Positions 7,254 through 16,319 of a DNA stretch of 64,000 nucleotides are shown here, piece by piece; within the stretch, counting starts at the first letter, position 1, and each line of letters opens with the position of its first letter. The notes under the pieces are model-generated. The model was not told the origin of the DNA, did not search any database, and saw only the letters and a program-made list of their open reading frames with translations. Where the stretch lies: contig NZ_FZNN01000014.1 in NCBI RefSeq assembly GCF_900188035.1, forward strand, positions 1 through 64,000, written 5' to 3'. The translations under genes and the position numbers were made by a program. The stretch comes from Puniceibacterium sediminis (lineage in GTDB: Bacteria > Pseudomonadota > Alphaproteobacteria > Rhodobacterales > Rhodobacteraceae).

Positions 7254-9475
7254 ATGTTGCGTCTTTCCCCGACACCTTCTCTCTCATCTTCGTCTCTCTA
7301 TTTTGCCCGGGCAGTCCTCGAAGAGCTCGCTCGCGCTGATATCCTGCGGGTCCTTGGCCAGTCGCATCACAAGCGCGATATCGCTTTGCCGCCGGATCCG
7401 GAAAGCCTGCCTCTCGGCGACCGCCTTGCAGCCGACTATCGCGGAATGCCTCTCGCGAGCTCTCTCGGTGCAGAGGACATCGCGTTTCATATCACCCGCG
7501 GGGTCGATCCCTGGGCCGAAGACCTGCATGGCCGTCCTCATCGGCGCATGTCACGACCTCCTTTGCGCGACATGCAAGCCGCCCTACGCATCCTAGCACT
7601 CGTGACAACTTCGGAGGAATTGGCACGGATCGTAACCCCCGGGACTGTCACCACAGTTATCATTCCCTCTAGCCACGAGCGGGAACTCGTCTGGCGCGCG
7701 ATGACGGATCTTTTGCCAGCACTTGCGACAGTCTTCCGTGCGCGCGGTATGGACTGGACGCGTCCTGAGACACCGGTCTACGGCAGCGATGGATCCGGAT
7801 CCAAATCTGACGAGGCCCGGAACGCAGCCCGGTTTGCCGAGAACGTCGAAGCCGCAATCGCGAAGGGCGCACCGGTGCTGGCGCTCGCCTCGCACCGCCA
7901 CGACATGCCCGATGTCGGTCAGGTGCTGTGCGATATGACAATGCCCCTACCGCCGCTCACCCGCCAGATGGTGGTCGAAATGCTGCGCGTGACGCACTCT
8001 GTCACTGGCCAGATCGCAGAAGATGCCATCCTCGGTCGGCTTCCGGTGGATTGTGTGCTTGCGTCGCTGCACCCGTCGCTTCTGGCACATGCCTTCGCCG
8101 CGACAAGCACGCTGCGTGTCGCGGACCGGCTTGCCGCCATCTCGGAACGTTCCGGAACGCGATCCGGCACGACGCTGGACGACATCGCCTTGCCTGCTGC
8201 GGTGCGGGACGACCTGTCCCGCATCCTCGATGACCTCGCCGCATGGAATTCCGGAACGCTGGACTGGTCCGAGGTCTCAGCCTCGATCATGCTGCATGGT
8301 GCCCGGGCAACGGCAAGACCATGCTCGCTTCCGGGATCGCCGGATCGGCCGGAATTCCGCTCGTTGCCACGAGCTATGCGGATTGCCAGCGCCACGGACA
8401 TCAAGGCGACTATTTGCGTGCAATGAATGAAAAGGTCGAGGAAGCGGTCGCACGCGCCCCGTGCGTGTTTTTTCTCGACGAAATGGATTCCTTCATGATC
8501 CGGAACCGCTCATCACGGCACAGCGACTACAACATCGGCATCGTGAACGGGCTGCTGGAGCAACTTACCCGATTGAACGAGACGGCAGGCGTGATCGTGG
8601 TCGGCGCAGCCAATCACCTTGGCCTGATCGATCCGGCCATCCTGCGTCCCGGGCGGTTCGATCTGCGCCATGAAATCGGTCCACCGGATCGTTCCGGGAT
8701 CGAGCGGATTCTGTCTGGATCCCTGAATGCCGACGCGGGCCTCGACATCGACACCGCTGCCCGGCGACTGGTCGGGTGCTCGGGCGCTGCAGTGGCAGCC
8801 GCGATCCGGGAAGCCAAGGCACAGGCGAGACGGCAAGATACACCCGTGAGCAACGTGCATTTGACAGCTGCCATCGATCGCGTTGCGGCGGACCGGTCTG
8901 ATGACGAGGCCTGGCGCATCGCCGTCCACGAAGCGGGCCATGTCGTCGTAACGTGGACTTTGACCGGTCAGCTTCCCTCGCTCGTCCGTTTGACGCCGGA
9001 TGGCGGCGAAGTTCACCATCGTCGCGCTCGTGTGGAAACATTGGACACCGCCCGAGATCATATCGCGGGGCTGCTCGCGGGCCGGGCAGCCGAGAAAGTC
9101 ATCCTCGGAAGCGCTTCGAGCGGTGCGGCGGATGATCTTGTTCAGGCGACGGAGATGGCCTTCCATACACGCCATGTCTGGGGGCTGGAGGGTAGCAGCT
9201 TGATGGCGCTTCCGAAGAATGCGCTCTCACATTTTCTACCGGGGACACCGCTTGCAGATGCTGTCGACGCGATGCTTGCCTCCCAGGCAACACGGGCAGA
9301 AGAAGCGGTCTTGCGGCACCAGCACGCGATCATAACAATCGGAGGGTTGCTCCTGGAGCGCGCTGAGTTGACCCATGTCGAACTTGGCATGGCACTTCGG
9401 GCACAAGACTTGGACGTCGAGGAAGTTGGCACCGCAAAACCTGAAGAAACGAGATCATGTATTTCAGATGCGTAG
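7254..9475 (+). pseudogene. Soluble FtsH-like AAA ATPase / zinc metalloprotease, frameshifted in Walker A
   Basis: Read with one frame change this is a protein of about 740 aa. The N-terminal ~340 residues have no membrane segment and look like a divergent helical/AAA-like region. Then come a Walker A (G-A-P-G-N-G-K-T once corrected), Walker B (VFFLDEMDS), an SRH-like stretch (LRPGRFDLR) and the HEAGH zinc motif of the FtsH protease domain, with a later Asp-rich ligand region (GAADDLVQATE). The frame breaks at 8302/8303. The first frame runs into nonsense and stops at 8426; the second supplies everything from PGNGKT to 9475. One missing base in GGTGC-CCGGGC accounts for it. The start at 7254 has GGAGG at good spacing. 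Either it is a true pseudogene or the base is a sequencing error; no classic slippery site is present. Confidence 0.75.
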
Positions 9476-9767
9476 GCGACCAACGGCGGGCGACCCCGGG
9501 GGTCAGGTGGTCTCGGCCAAGGCGAGATAATCACCGGATCAGTTAAGACCTTCGATGAGCGACGGTGACACACCACCAGCGAATTACATCGAGCTGTCCC
9601 TCGACCAACAGGCCGGAAGCAGATAGAGAAAATTGTACAATAATTGCACAGGAAGTTGCACTTAACTTAACTCGGACGACGTCCTCGGAATGAATAAACG
9701 TTATCTTTCAGGTAGTTGCAATAAGCTTGTCAATTTAGCTCCGTTCCCTACCGCCGGAGCCGATTTT
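9476..9767. other. Spacer between the FtsH-like gene and the integrase
   Basis: No gene is seen. The AT-rich part near 9630-9675 contains TTGTACAA-like sequence and two TTGCAC direct repeats. These could be recombinase arm sites or simply A/T-rich spacer. Confidence 0.35.
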
Positions 9768-11936
9768 TCACGAGCCCATCGCGTGAAAATGCTCGAAGGC
9801 GGCACTCTTTGGTAGAACCAGATTACTTTCTGACACAACTTTGGCCAAACCCGACGCAGCCTTTCGAATATCTGCCGCGGTCGCGGTCGCCGCGCGTTGA
9901 AACTCGAATACAGGTTGGGTGCTGATGTCATCCGTCACAATGATTTCCTGTGCCTCGGAGGCGTCGTTGAGTGTGACTTCTACCGCAAAGCTTCTCAAGC
10001 CACCAAGACTGCACTTGCGAATGACAGGAAAGCCATGGCGTGAACTGTGCCCAATCGTAAGCTGAAAATCCGCTCGATCTATTGCGACTTTGAGATCCTT
10101 GCTGTGATGGGCTGTATAGTGGACATTCAGGATCGATCCATGCCGGTGTCCGGCAATAGCTTGTCGCTGGCCGTCACTCACTTTGGCGGAATGCAACATG
10201 GAACTTAGTGTCTTGCGCATTGCGTAAAAATCTTCATCAAAATCGCCCAGACCAAGATGAACCAGTATCCTGCTGAAGTGCTTTCCGAATGCACTGGTGA
10301 CATCACCAGTTGTGGATCGACGAGCCGCTTCCGGAAACAAGAGTATTCCGTGCGCCTCAGTCAGGTGTTGCCACCACTCCCGGAACCCCAGATCGAGCAG
10401 GATCTGTGGAACGGGCACGATCCGCTTGCTGTCTTCGGTCTTTCCCGTCTGAGCGCAACCCGAGTTGATGGAGAAGGAAAGCACGCTGTTTCTCAAAAGG
10501 ACATCCCGGCGCTTGAGCAGCAGAATTTCTTCGATCCTTGATCCCATTGTAAGCACGATCAGCGGCACCCAGTAAGTTGCATCGCGCACAATGACGTTGC
10601 CGCGCTGCCAGCGGCGATGCTCGGACGCACTACCTGTGTAGACCGGGCTGGTCAGAAATTTCGCCAGACGCTCTTCTGACCAAGGCATCCGCGTTTTCGG
10701 TTTTGTCACACGCACATAAAGCTCATCTTCGGGAGCTTGAGCCTGGACATGGCGTTCAAGCTCCCGGTAGGAAAGCACAGGAATGACCGGGGCTCCAAGA
10801 TCGGCTGCCGCCTTCATCATGCGGTTCAGCCCGTCGCGGTTCCGCTTGATCGTTGTCATCGTCAGGCGCGGAACCAAACACTCTTCGAGGCGCGCTCGCT
10901 TCTCGGCCAGCGATAGATCATCCCGCTTACGGATCTCATCCATAATGACAAGATCCCTCGCATCCGCCTCCGAAATCTCGAACTCTTTGGAAATTTTGCG
11001 ACCCACGGAACGGTACCTGTTTTTACCGTGGGCCTTACCGGTACCCTTGGGTAAACGCGACATCCAAGCAAAGAACTCTTTTTGTCTTTCTTTCGTCAAT
11101 GCGGTCGCCGGAATGTCACCAAAGTATTCGAGGGCGAGCTTCGCGATCGCAGCGATATTGCCCTTCATGGAATCCGCCGGGTGGTTTTTCAGCGTCTGAT
11201 CCCAGACACGCGACAAGAGTACGGGCTCGCGGACAAAGACGTCAAAATCTTCGATTCCTTCCTCAGCGCAAAGCGTGCGGCTCGCACTCCGGACATCGTC
11301 CCCGTCCAGAACATCCATCTCGACGTCATTGAGGCGTTTTTTCAAGGAAGTCGCCTGACGGCCCAGTTCCGGAGACAGAGGCTCTGAGAGATGCAGCCCC
11401 ACAACCGCACTGGCCTGCGCAAGGAGACCCTGCACGCTGGACCAGTCCTGACGACGGGACGCGCGGCGCAGCGTCTTGTTTTCGGCTTCCAGTGCTGCGA
11501 TCCGAGGTTCGACTTGAGCGTCGTCGCCCCAGGCAGGAGTGGATTGCTCCGCCAGGATCCGCGCCAGCTCGGCGCGCAACATTTCAGTCAGCAGGGCTTT
11601 GGCCTGCTCTTGGCACAGGGTGCCTGCGTTCAATGCGTCCACGATGTTCTTTTCCTCTCGCTCGTAGACCGTGAGCAGCGCGGCAGTGCGCTTCACGGCG
11701 TCGAACGGGAGGTCGGTGCGGAGTGAAAGACAGAGAAACAGTTTGGATCCGTGGTTTGATCCGGTCGCAGGCAATCGCTTGCGGAAATAGAACATCCGGC
11801 CCCGACGCATGAGGTAGGGACCGGCTGAATAGGGAGTTTTTCGACGGGGGGCGTAGCCTGCCCGGCGCGGGGCGTGTGTCACACCCCGTGTCACAGTTTT
11901 CGCGGACTGTGACACATCCGGCACGCCATCAAGCAC
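9768..11936 (-). CDS. Large tyrosine recombinase (DUF6538-type island integrase)
   Basis: A phage/ICE-type integrase. Near the N-terminus the stretch YLMRRGRMFYFRKRLP matches the DUF6538 region found in Rhodobacterales integrases. The catalytic domain shows the first Arg in GSRIEEILLLKRRD, a Lys in TEDSKRIVP, YAMRKTL in place of the usual HxxR, the next His in AGHRHGS, and the nucleophile Tyr in NVHYTAH. The start is uncertain: the frame stays open into the tRNA gene, the ATG at 11810 lies inside the DUF6538 region without a Shine-Dalgarno, and the GTG at 11936 has AGG at suitable spacing, so I chose it (722 aa). It reads away from the adjacent tRNA-Gln 3' end, which identifies it as the integrase of the island to its left. 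Confidence 0.85.
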   Translation of the reverse strand: MLDGVPDVSQSAKTVTRGVTHAPRRAGYAPRRKTPYSAGPYLMRRGRMFYFRKRLPATGSNHGSKLFLCLSLRTDLPFDAVKRTAALLTVYEREEKNIVDALNAGTLCQEQAKALLTEMLRAELARILAEQSTPAWGDDAQVEPRIAALEAENKTLRRASRRQDWSSVQGLLAQASAVVGLHLSEPLSPELGRQATSLKKRLNDVEMDVLDGDDVRSASRTLCAEEGIEDFDVFVREPVLLSRVWDQTLKNHPADSMKGNIAAIAKLALEYFGDIPATALTKERQKEFFAWMSRLPKGTGKAHGKNRYRSVGRKISKEFEISEADARDLVIMDEIRKRDDLSLAEKRARLEECLVPRLTMTTIKRNRDGLNRMMKAAADLGAPVIPVLSYRELERHVQAQAPEDELYVRVTKPKTRMPWSEERLAKFLTSPVYTGSASEHRRWQRGNVIVRDATYWVPLIVLTMGSRIEEILLLKRRDVLLRNSVLSFSINSGCAQTGKTEDSKRIVPVPQILLDLGFREWWQHLTEAHGILLFPEAARRSTTGDVTSAFGKHFSRILVHLGLGDFDEDFYAMRKTLSSMLHSAKVSDGQRQAIAGHRHGSILNVHYTAHHSKDLKVAIDRADFQLTIGHSSRHGFPVIRKCSLGGLRSFAVEVTLNDASEAQEIIVTDDISTQPVFEFQRAATATAADIRKAASGLAKVVSESNLVLPKSAAFEHFHAMGS
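11888..11915. promoter_or_regulatory. 9-bp inverted repeat near the integrase 5' end
   Basis: GTGTCACAG (11888-11896) and CTGTGACAC (11907-11915) are perfect complements separated by 10 nt; a further GTGTGTCACA lies at about 11875-11884. The position between the attachment site and the first conserved integrase residues suits an operator or an arm-type recombinase site, but it lies inside the coding region if translation starts at 11936. Confidence 0.4.
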
Positions 11937-11971
11937 GAAGTGCCTGATTTCATTGGATGAGGTGGAAAAGT

Positions 11972-12046
11972 TGGCTGGGGTGGTAGGATTCGAACCTACG
12001 ATACACGGTACCAAAAACCGATGCCTTACCGCTTGGCTACACCCCA
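11972..12046 (-). tRNA. tRNA-Gln (anticodon UUG), island attachment gene
   Basis: The reverse complement folds as a standard tRNA: acceptor TGGGGTG pairing with CACCCCA, D-arm AGCCAAGCGGTAAGGC, anticodon stem-loop CGGTTTTTGGTACCG with anticodon TTG, T-arm with GGTTCGAATCC, and an encoded CCA at 11974-11972. The sequence closely follows the bacterial tRNA-Gln pattern. Its 3' end faces the island integrase and is the presumed attR crossover region, so the gene was restored on integration. Confidence 0.95.
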
Positions 12047-12055
12047 ACTGTCGGG

Positions 12056-12253
12056 CTACTTACGCTGACAATTCCGGGTGATCAAGCCCTGCATGTTCAA
12101 AAATTCATCCAATTCTTCAAACGCTGCCCTCTGCGTCGGATCCTTCCCTTTCGGGTTCGTTGCACGCTTGATCGAACGGGCGAGCCTCACGGCTTCCACT
12201 GTACCCCTAGGAACGAAGGTCTGGCCGCTCAAAAACAGGATCGTCACCGACAT
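12056..12253 (-). CDS. Possible small hypothetical protein beside tRNA-Gln
   Basis: An open frame of 65 codons from an ATG at 12253 (MSVTILFLSGQTF) ends 10 bp before the 5' end of tRNA-Gln. It is moderately basic, with the helix-like stretch AAFEELDEFLNMQG. No recognised family and no good ribosome-binding site. It could be the end of a once larger gene or chance; I keep it at low confidence. Confidence 0.25.
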   Translation of the reverse strand: MSVTILFLSGQTFVPRGTVEAVRLARSIKRATNPKGKDPTQRAAFEELDEFLNMQGLITRNCQRK

Positions 12254-12575
12254 TCTCGGCCCTGTCTTAGAACCAAAGACCTGAGCGTAGGTGCCACTGC
12301 TGCAATCCGAAATAATAGAGGATATCGTCGCCACCCGTGAACATCCGTCGCGTCGATGAGGCTGGTGTCTAAGAATGAGAATCGAATCACCTTTTGCTGG
12401 GTAATGGCATCACTGGCCAACAGTGGGTCGGACCAGGGCCTCCACACCATAACTGCGCCCCCGCAGTACCTCTTTCCGCATGCGGCCAAAGCGATGCTCT
12501 CATGCCGTAGACAGGCCAATCCAGACTGTATGCAAGGAGACCGGGCCAAAACTGTTTAGCCACGACGAAGCCCTT

Positions 12576-13556
12576 TTAAACCCCGAAAGGCGCGTCGTTT
12601 TCCGCATTCTGCGTCATAGTAGGGTCATAGAACCTGTGCTGCGCCCGCCCACCACGTTTTGAGGCATATAGTGCCAAGTCCGCCTCTTGCATCACGTCGG
12701 CGGGATCAACATCGGCGCGGCCGCTGGAGAAGGTGATGCCGATGCTGCCGGAAATTCGGCATTTTTGCCCGTCATAGGCGATTGGACGCTCCAGCCGGGC
12801 AATGATCCGATCGGCGATATCCGAGAGCCGGTGCCGGTCAGATACACCGACAAAAATCACGACGAATTCGTCTCCTCCGACCCGCGCTGCGGTGTCATCC
12901 TTGCGTGTTTCACCAACAAGAATGCGGGCGACTTGTTGAAGGACATAGTCGCCCGCCGCATGCCCGAAGGAATCGTTCACCTCTTTGAAGAAGTCGAGAT
13001 CCAGGTGCATCAGCGCAAAGTCCCGGCCCGTCCGGACCAGCCTTCCCAAGATGTGATCCGTCGCGCGCCGGTTCTTAAGCCCGGTAAGTGTGTCGGTGAA
13101 AGCCTGTTCCTCGGCAGCGACACGAGCCCCCTGGAGGCGCTTATTTAAGGTACGTGACGCTTCCATCGCGGCGGACTTCGCCTCGACCAGATAAAGCATC
13201 TCGATGGTGAGATCGGTGGGCGCGAAATCCGAACCGGTGAGATCATAGTCGCGCACCGCATCCACCACGGAAATCCCGAAGGACAAGTCAATCACCGCTC
13301 CACCTTGTCCGTCTGGTACAAGCACACCTTTGAGAGAGGTGCGTGGCGCGTCACGGAACCGCAGATGCAGCTTGGCCCCCTCATGGGCAAGCAGGTCAGC
13401 CATGGTGACGAGCAGACGGGGGCGGTACACCTCGAACAGGTCGAGAAAACGGCTGCCGACCATCGCGATTCCCGGGCGGAGCTTTTGCAAAGTTGGCCCG
13501 GCTTGTGCGATATGACCTGTCGGCAACAGGTGCACATGCATAGGACACAGGGTCAT
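12576..13556 (-). CDS. HNOBA-domain diguanylate cyclase
   Basis: This protein makes cyclic di-GMP. The first ~150 residues, starting CPMHVHLLPTGHI, match the heme-NO-binding-associated (HNOBA) domain also found in NO-sensing guanylate cyclases. A short coiled stretch follows, then a GGDEF domain with DTLTGLKNRR, the active-site loop VGGDEF and an RKDD inhibitory site five residues upstream. It is co-transcribed with the H-NOX gene just upstream. A TTG at 13580 overlaps the H-NOX stop (TTGA) and could be the real start; the ATG at 13556 is given here. The expected arrangement is that H-NOX controls this cyclase in response to NO or redox. Confidence 0.85.
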   Translation of the reverse strand: MTLCPMHVHLLPTGHIAQAGPTLQKLRPGIAMVGSRFLDLFEVYRPRLLVTMADLLAHEGAKLHLRFRDAPRTSLKGVLVPDGQGGAVIDLSFGISVVDAVRDYDLTGSDFAPTDLTIEMLYLVEAKSAAMEASRTLNKRLQGARVAAEEQAFTDTLTGLKNRRATDHILGRLVRTGRDFALMHLDLDFFKEVNDSFGHAAGDYVLQQVARILVGETRKDDTAARVGGDEFVVIFVGVSDRHRLSDIADRIIARLERPIAYDGQKCRISGSIGITFSSGRADVDPADVMQEADLALYASKRGGRAQHRFYDPTMTQNAENDAPFGV

Positions 13557-13576
13557 CAGAATTTTCAGCGGAATGG

Positions 13577-14185
13577 TCAAGACGCGGACCGCCGTCTGTC
13601 CAGTGGGGCGCCACCCAAGTCGAACTGGCGGCCTTCTGCATAACTCGTCTCGATCAGGGTGATGGCAATGCGCTCGCGGCCTTCGCTCCAACCCTCGTGA
13701 TCCAGAATGACAAGGGCACCGTAATCGTCCGCCATAGCACGCAGAACGCCGACCAGCACCAGCCCGAAACCTGGGACAGGACCCGAGCATATCAACACGT
13801 ATTGCGATGGCGCGCATTCGGTCAGTTCCAACCCTGGCAGATCCAGGTCTGAAACGGCCAGCCGTGCGCGATCTGGCAGATCATCCAGAGAGTGTAGGAA
13901 TTCCGTGAAGGTGACGCCACCAAAGCGCAGCAGACGCCGTAGGGATTCCGTGTTCGGATGCGAGACCAGATAGGTGCCCGCATCTTCGAGGATTGCGTCC
14001 CGCGGCTTGCAGAGATGCGCGGCCGCAACGTCCAGAAGTTTATCAGTCAGGGCTGAGTCGTAATGTAGCATCGCCTCGAACTCGGGCGGGTCGATGTCCG
14101 CGAGACGTGCAATTTCAGCCCAGGTCGCAAGACCATAGGTGTCCTGAAGAAAGCATTGCAGTGTGTTGTTAATCAGCCCGTGCAT
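13577..14185 (-). CDS. H-NOX (heme-NO-binding, HNOB) family protein lacking usual heme-contact residues
   Basis: The start MHGLINNTLQCFLQDTYG is the standard H-NOX N-terminus, so I chose the ATG at 14185 although the frame is open further upstream. The 202-aa length fits the family. In usual H-NOX proteins a proximal His follows the LDEL-type helix; here the matching place reads LDDLPDRARL, with Pro. The YxSxR heme-propionate motif is also absent: the matching segment reads ICSGP. Heme binding in the classical mode is therefore doubtful. The gene overlaps the HNOBA-GGDEF cyclase downstream, which it probably regulates. It may belong to a lineage-specific heme-free or alternatively liganded branch. 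Confidence 0.8.
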   Translation of the reverse strand: MHGLINNTLQCFLQDTYGLATWAEIARLADIDPPEFEAMLHYDSALTDKLLDVAAAHLCKPRDAILEDAGTYLVSHPNTESLRRLLRFGGVTFTEFLHSLDDLPDRARLAVSDLDLPGLELTECAPSQYVLICSGPVPGFGLVLVGVLRAMADDYGALVILDHEGWSEGRERIAITLIETSYAEGRQFDLGGAPLDRRRSAS

Positions 14186-14252
14186 CAGTTCTTGCCACTC
14201 TTGTTCTTGAGCTACACGCTGACATCCGGGGTTTAAGAAACGGGAAACATCC

Positions 14253-15968
14253 TCAATTGTGCGGAAATACAGCGTGCTCACCGACGATGAGTGCATTGAT
14301 TTCAGGAGGTGCGATGCGCGCGGTTCCGGCATGAACCGATTCAAGGAATGAAAGCGGCAGATCATAGGCCGCGCCCTGCATCAGATCCATCGCATAACCC
14401 CAGAACTGCAGCTTCCCCTCTACCAGTCGCAGTCCACTCACCGTCACGACACCCGCTCCGGTGTTGAGCAGTAGAAGGGCTGTATGGCCGTTCTGTCCGG
14501 GCAGATAATCACCAAACACCAGCGCGCAGCCCGGCCCGCCGGTGACTGGTCTGTCACAAGACTGGTGCCACTGGGCCAGAGTGTCTTCGCCGATATCGGT
14601 CAGCTGCGATACGCTCAGCGCGTTAGCCCCAAGAACGGGCATCTGCAGCGCAACGGTGGCGCGCAGATCAGCCGCAGTCAGCGGGACCTCGGCCTCCAGC
14701 GCGGTAATCCGCTCGGCAAGTGTCTTGTCTTCGCGAATCTGGCCTAGGGCGTTGGTCCCCGCAACGCCCCATTGTCGGGCCATTTCTTGCAGCGGCAGAT
14801 CTTTTGCCAACAAGATGCCCGCCCGGTATCGTGCCAGCTGATTGTTCGCGGAAATCCGTTCCGGCACCAGTGCAGGGCTCAGCCAGATCACGGTAATGCA
14901 CAGGGTCATTAGCGCCAGCCTGACGTTCGCGGTACGGATCCGTCCGGCCCAATTGCGCCGGAATGCCACCGCGCCGCCGTAGGCCACCCCATAAAGCAGC
15001 ACCACGCCCGCCACCGTCGCCGCCATCAGCCGTTGGGGCGTCCAACCATAGTCCTGCACCCGCAGCCACAGCGCATAGACTGCCAGCACAGCCAGAACCG
15101 GCACCAACAGCGACAGCAGCTGTACCATGAACCGCATGGAGGGCAGATGCACCTCGTCCATGCTGTCGCGGTCCACTGAGACAGAGATCAGCATGATGGC
15201 CGCGAGCGCCGCAGTCATCAGGGTCCCCGCTGCCGACAGGTTCCCCACAAGGTGCGACAGCCCCTGAAACGGCAGCGCCAGAAGGAACACAACCACCACG
15301 AGGAGCACCACCGGCATCAGCAAACGCAGCAGCTGCAACAAGAGGTATGGCGACAGATAGTCCCGCAGCTCATGCACGACCGCCAGCGCCAGCCCGAACA
15401 CCGCCCCCGTCAGCACCCAGGACAGCGGCTCGGCCCGCTGAATCCAAGACATCAGATCCAGCCCGACAAGGTTCAGCAGCGCGTTCGACAGCGCCAGCAG
15501 ACCCCAGAACAGCGCGGTGAACAGCAGGGCCGAAAGGTAGCGCACGAAGATTCGCCAGCTGAGGTCGAAAAGCGCGGGATAAGACGTCCAGCCATCGGGC
15601 GCACGCAGCCTTGCCGCCACAAACGGGGTCGCGATGACCAGTAAAAGCCAGAAAGAGACCAGCGGATAACCTGCATTGAGGAAGGTTTCGACTACGGCAT
15701 AGCGGTACGACGCCCAGTAAAGCAGTCCGGCACCAATGCCCGACACCCCCACGGACCACGGCAGGCTCGGCCAGAAACGGGCCGGACCGACCAATGCCAG
15801 CAGCATGAAGAAGGTACCGAAAGTTGCCGCCCCAAACGCCATGAACAGGCGCAGATCGCCGATCATCTCAACATAGAGCACGTCCCAGAACAGCCAGGCA
15901 GCCACACCCGCAAGCGCACCCAGAAGAGTCACCTGAGGACGCAGTCGTACCGCGGAATTCATATCCAT
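14253..15968 (-). CDS. DUF4153-family integral membrane protein
   Basis: A 571-aa protein with many strongly hydrophobic segments through roughly residues 10-400 (for example LLGALAGVAAWLFW and LLLQLLRLLMPVVLLVVVV), followed by a soluble C-terminal part of about 170 residues. This fits the DUF4153 group of membrane proteins with no assigned reaction. The ATG at 15968 is preceded by GGAG at 8-nt spacing; the frame is open upstream but without support. It lies 67 bp upstream of the H-NOX gene on the same strand and may share its transcript. Confidence 0.75.
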   Translation of the reverse strand: MDMNSAVRLRPQVTLLGALAGVAAWLFWDVLYVEMIGDLRLFMAFGAATFGTFFMLLALVGPARFWPSLPWSVGVSGIGAGLLYWASYRYAVVETFLNAGYPLVSFWLLLVIATPFVAARLRAPDGWTSYPALFDLSWRIFVRYLSALLFTALFWGLLALSNALLNLVGLDLMSWIQRAEPLSWVLTGAVFGLALAVVHELRDYLSPYLLLQLLRLLMPVVLLVVVVFLLALPFQGLSHLVGNLSAAGTLMTAALAAIMLISVSVDRDSMDEVHLPSMRFMVQLLSLLVPVLAVLAVYALWLRVQDYGWTPQRLMAATVAGVVLLYGVAYGGAVAFRRNWAGRIRTANVRLALMTLCITVIWLSPALVPERISANNQLARYRAGILLAKDLPLQEMARQWGVAGTNALGQIREDKTLAERITALEAEVPLTAADLRATVALQMPVLGANALSVSQLTDIGEDTLAQWHQSCDRPVTGGPGCALVFGDYLPGQNGHTALLLLNTGAGVVTVSGLRLVEGKLQFWGYAMDLMQGAAYDLPLSFLESVHAGTARIAPPEINALIVGEHAVFPHN

Positions 15969-16319
15969 CTGCCGTTCTCCTTGCAAAACCATGGCCACGT
16001 TGCATGGCCGTGGCGGTCGGAGCAAGCCTTCCCGGCAGTGGAGCGCCTGACAGGAAGAGGATCTGGGGGCCAGCCCGCAGGATGCATCAAACAACATGGC
16101 AGGCGTAGCAGGCGCGGGATCAAGACGCGCAACGCCAACGCCCGAGGCCTGCCCCCGGGCCGGCGCGTCATCGCCAATGTCGCGATGCATTTATGGGCGA
16201 CGGGACCGAGCCTGCTAGTGCTCTGCCCCGCATTTCATGTAACCGCGAACGAACCGCAGTCAGAAATCCCGGATGAGATCCGAAAATCGCTCTGGAATGC
16301 AAAGCCCCCGAAACAATCC

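Larger units (their letters stand above)
1..11972. mobile_element. Right-hand part of a tRNA-Gln-integrated genomic island (left end outside window)
   Basis: A large tyrosine recombinase lies immediately next to the 3' end of tRNA-Gln and reads away from it, so the inserted DNA extends to lower coordinates. This side carries IS remnants, an AT-rich two-gene operon and plasmid/phage-style genes (RHH, GIY-YIG, FtsH-like), while the other side of the tRNA carries ordinary chromosomal genes. The island boundary is therefore inferred at the tRNA 3' end. I found no second copy of the tRNA 3' end (attL) in the window, so the left boundary and total size are unknown. Confidence 0.65.

Noticed and set aside
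8290-8320. Programmed -1 frameshift in the FtsH-like gene
   Set aside because: A slip would restore Walker A, but the codons GGT GCC CGG do not form an X-XXY-YYZ slippery site and re-pairing of the Ala tRNA would be poor. An indel or sequencing error is simpler.
1-9700. Left attachment site of the tRNA-Gln island
   Set aside because: I searched by eye for a copy of the tRNA 3' end (GGTTCGAATCCTACC, CCACCCCAGCCA) on both strands and found none, so the left end must lie outside the window.
11937-12047. Integrase frame open into the tRNA-Gln gene
   Set aside because: The frame reads through tRNA sequence; a start within a tRNA gene is implausible and the conserved integrase region begins much later.
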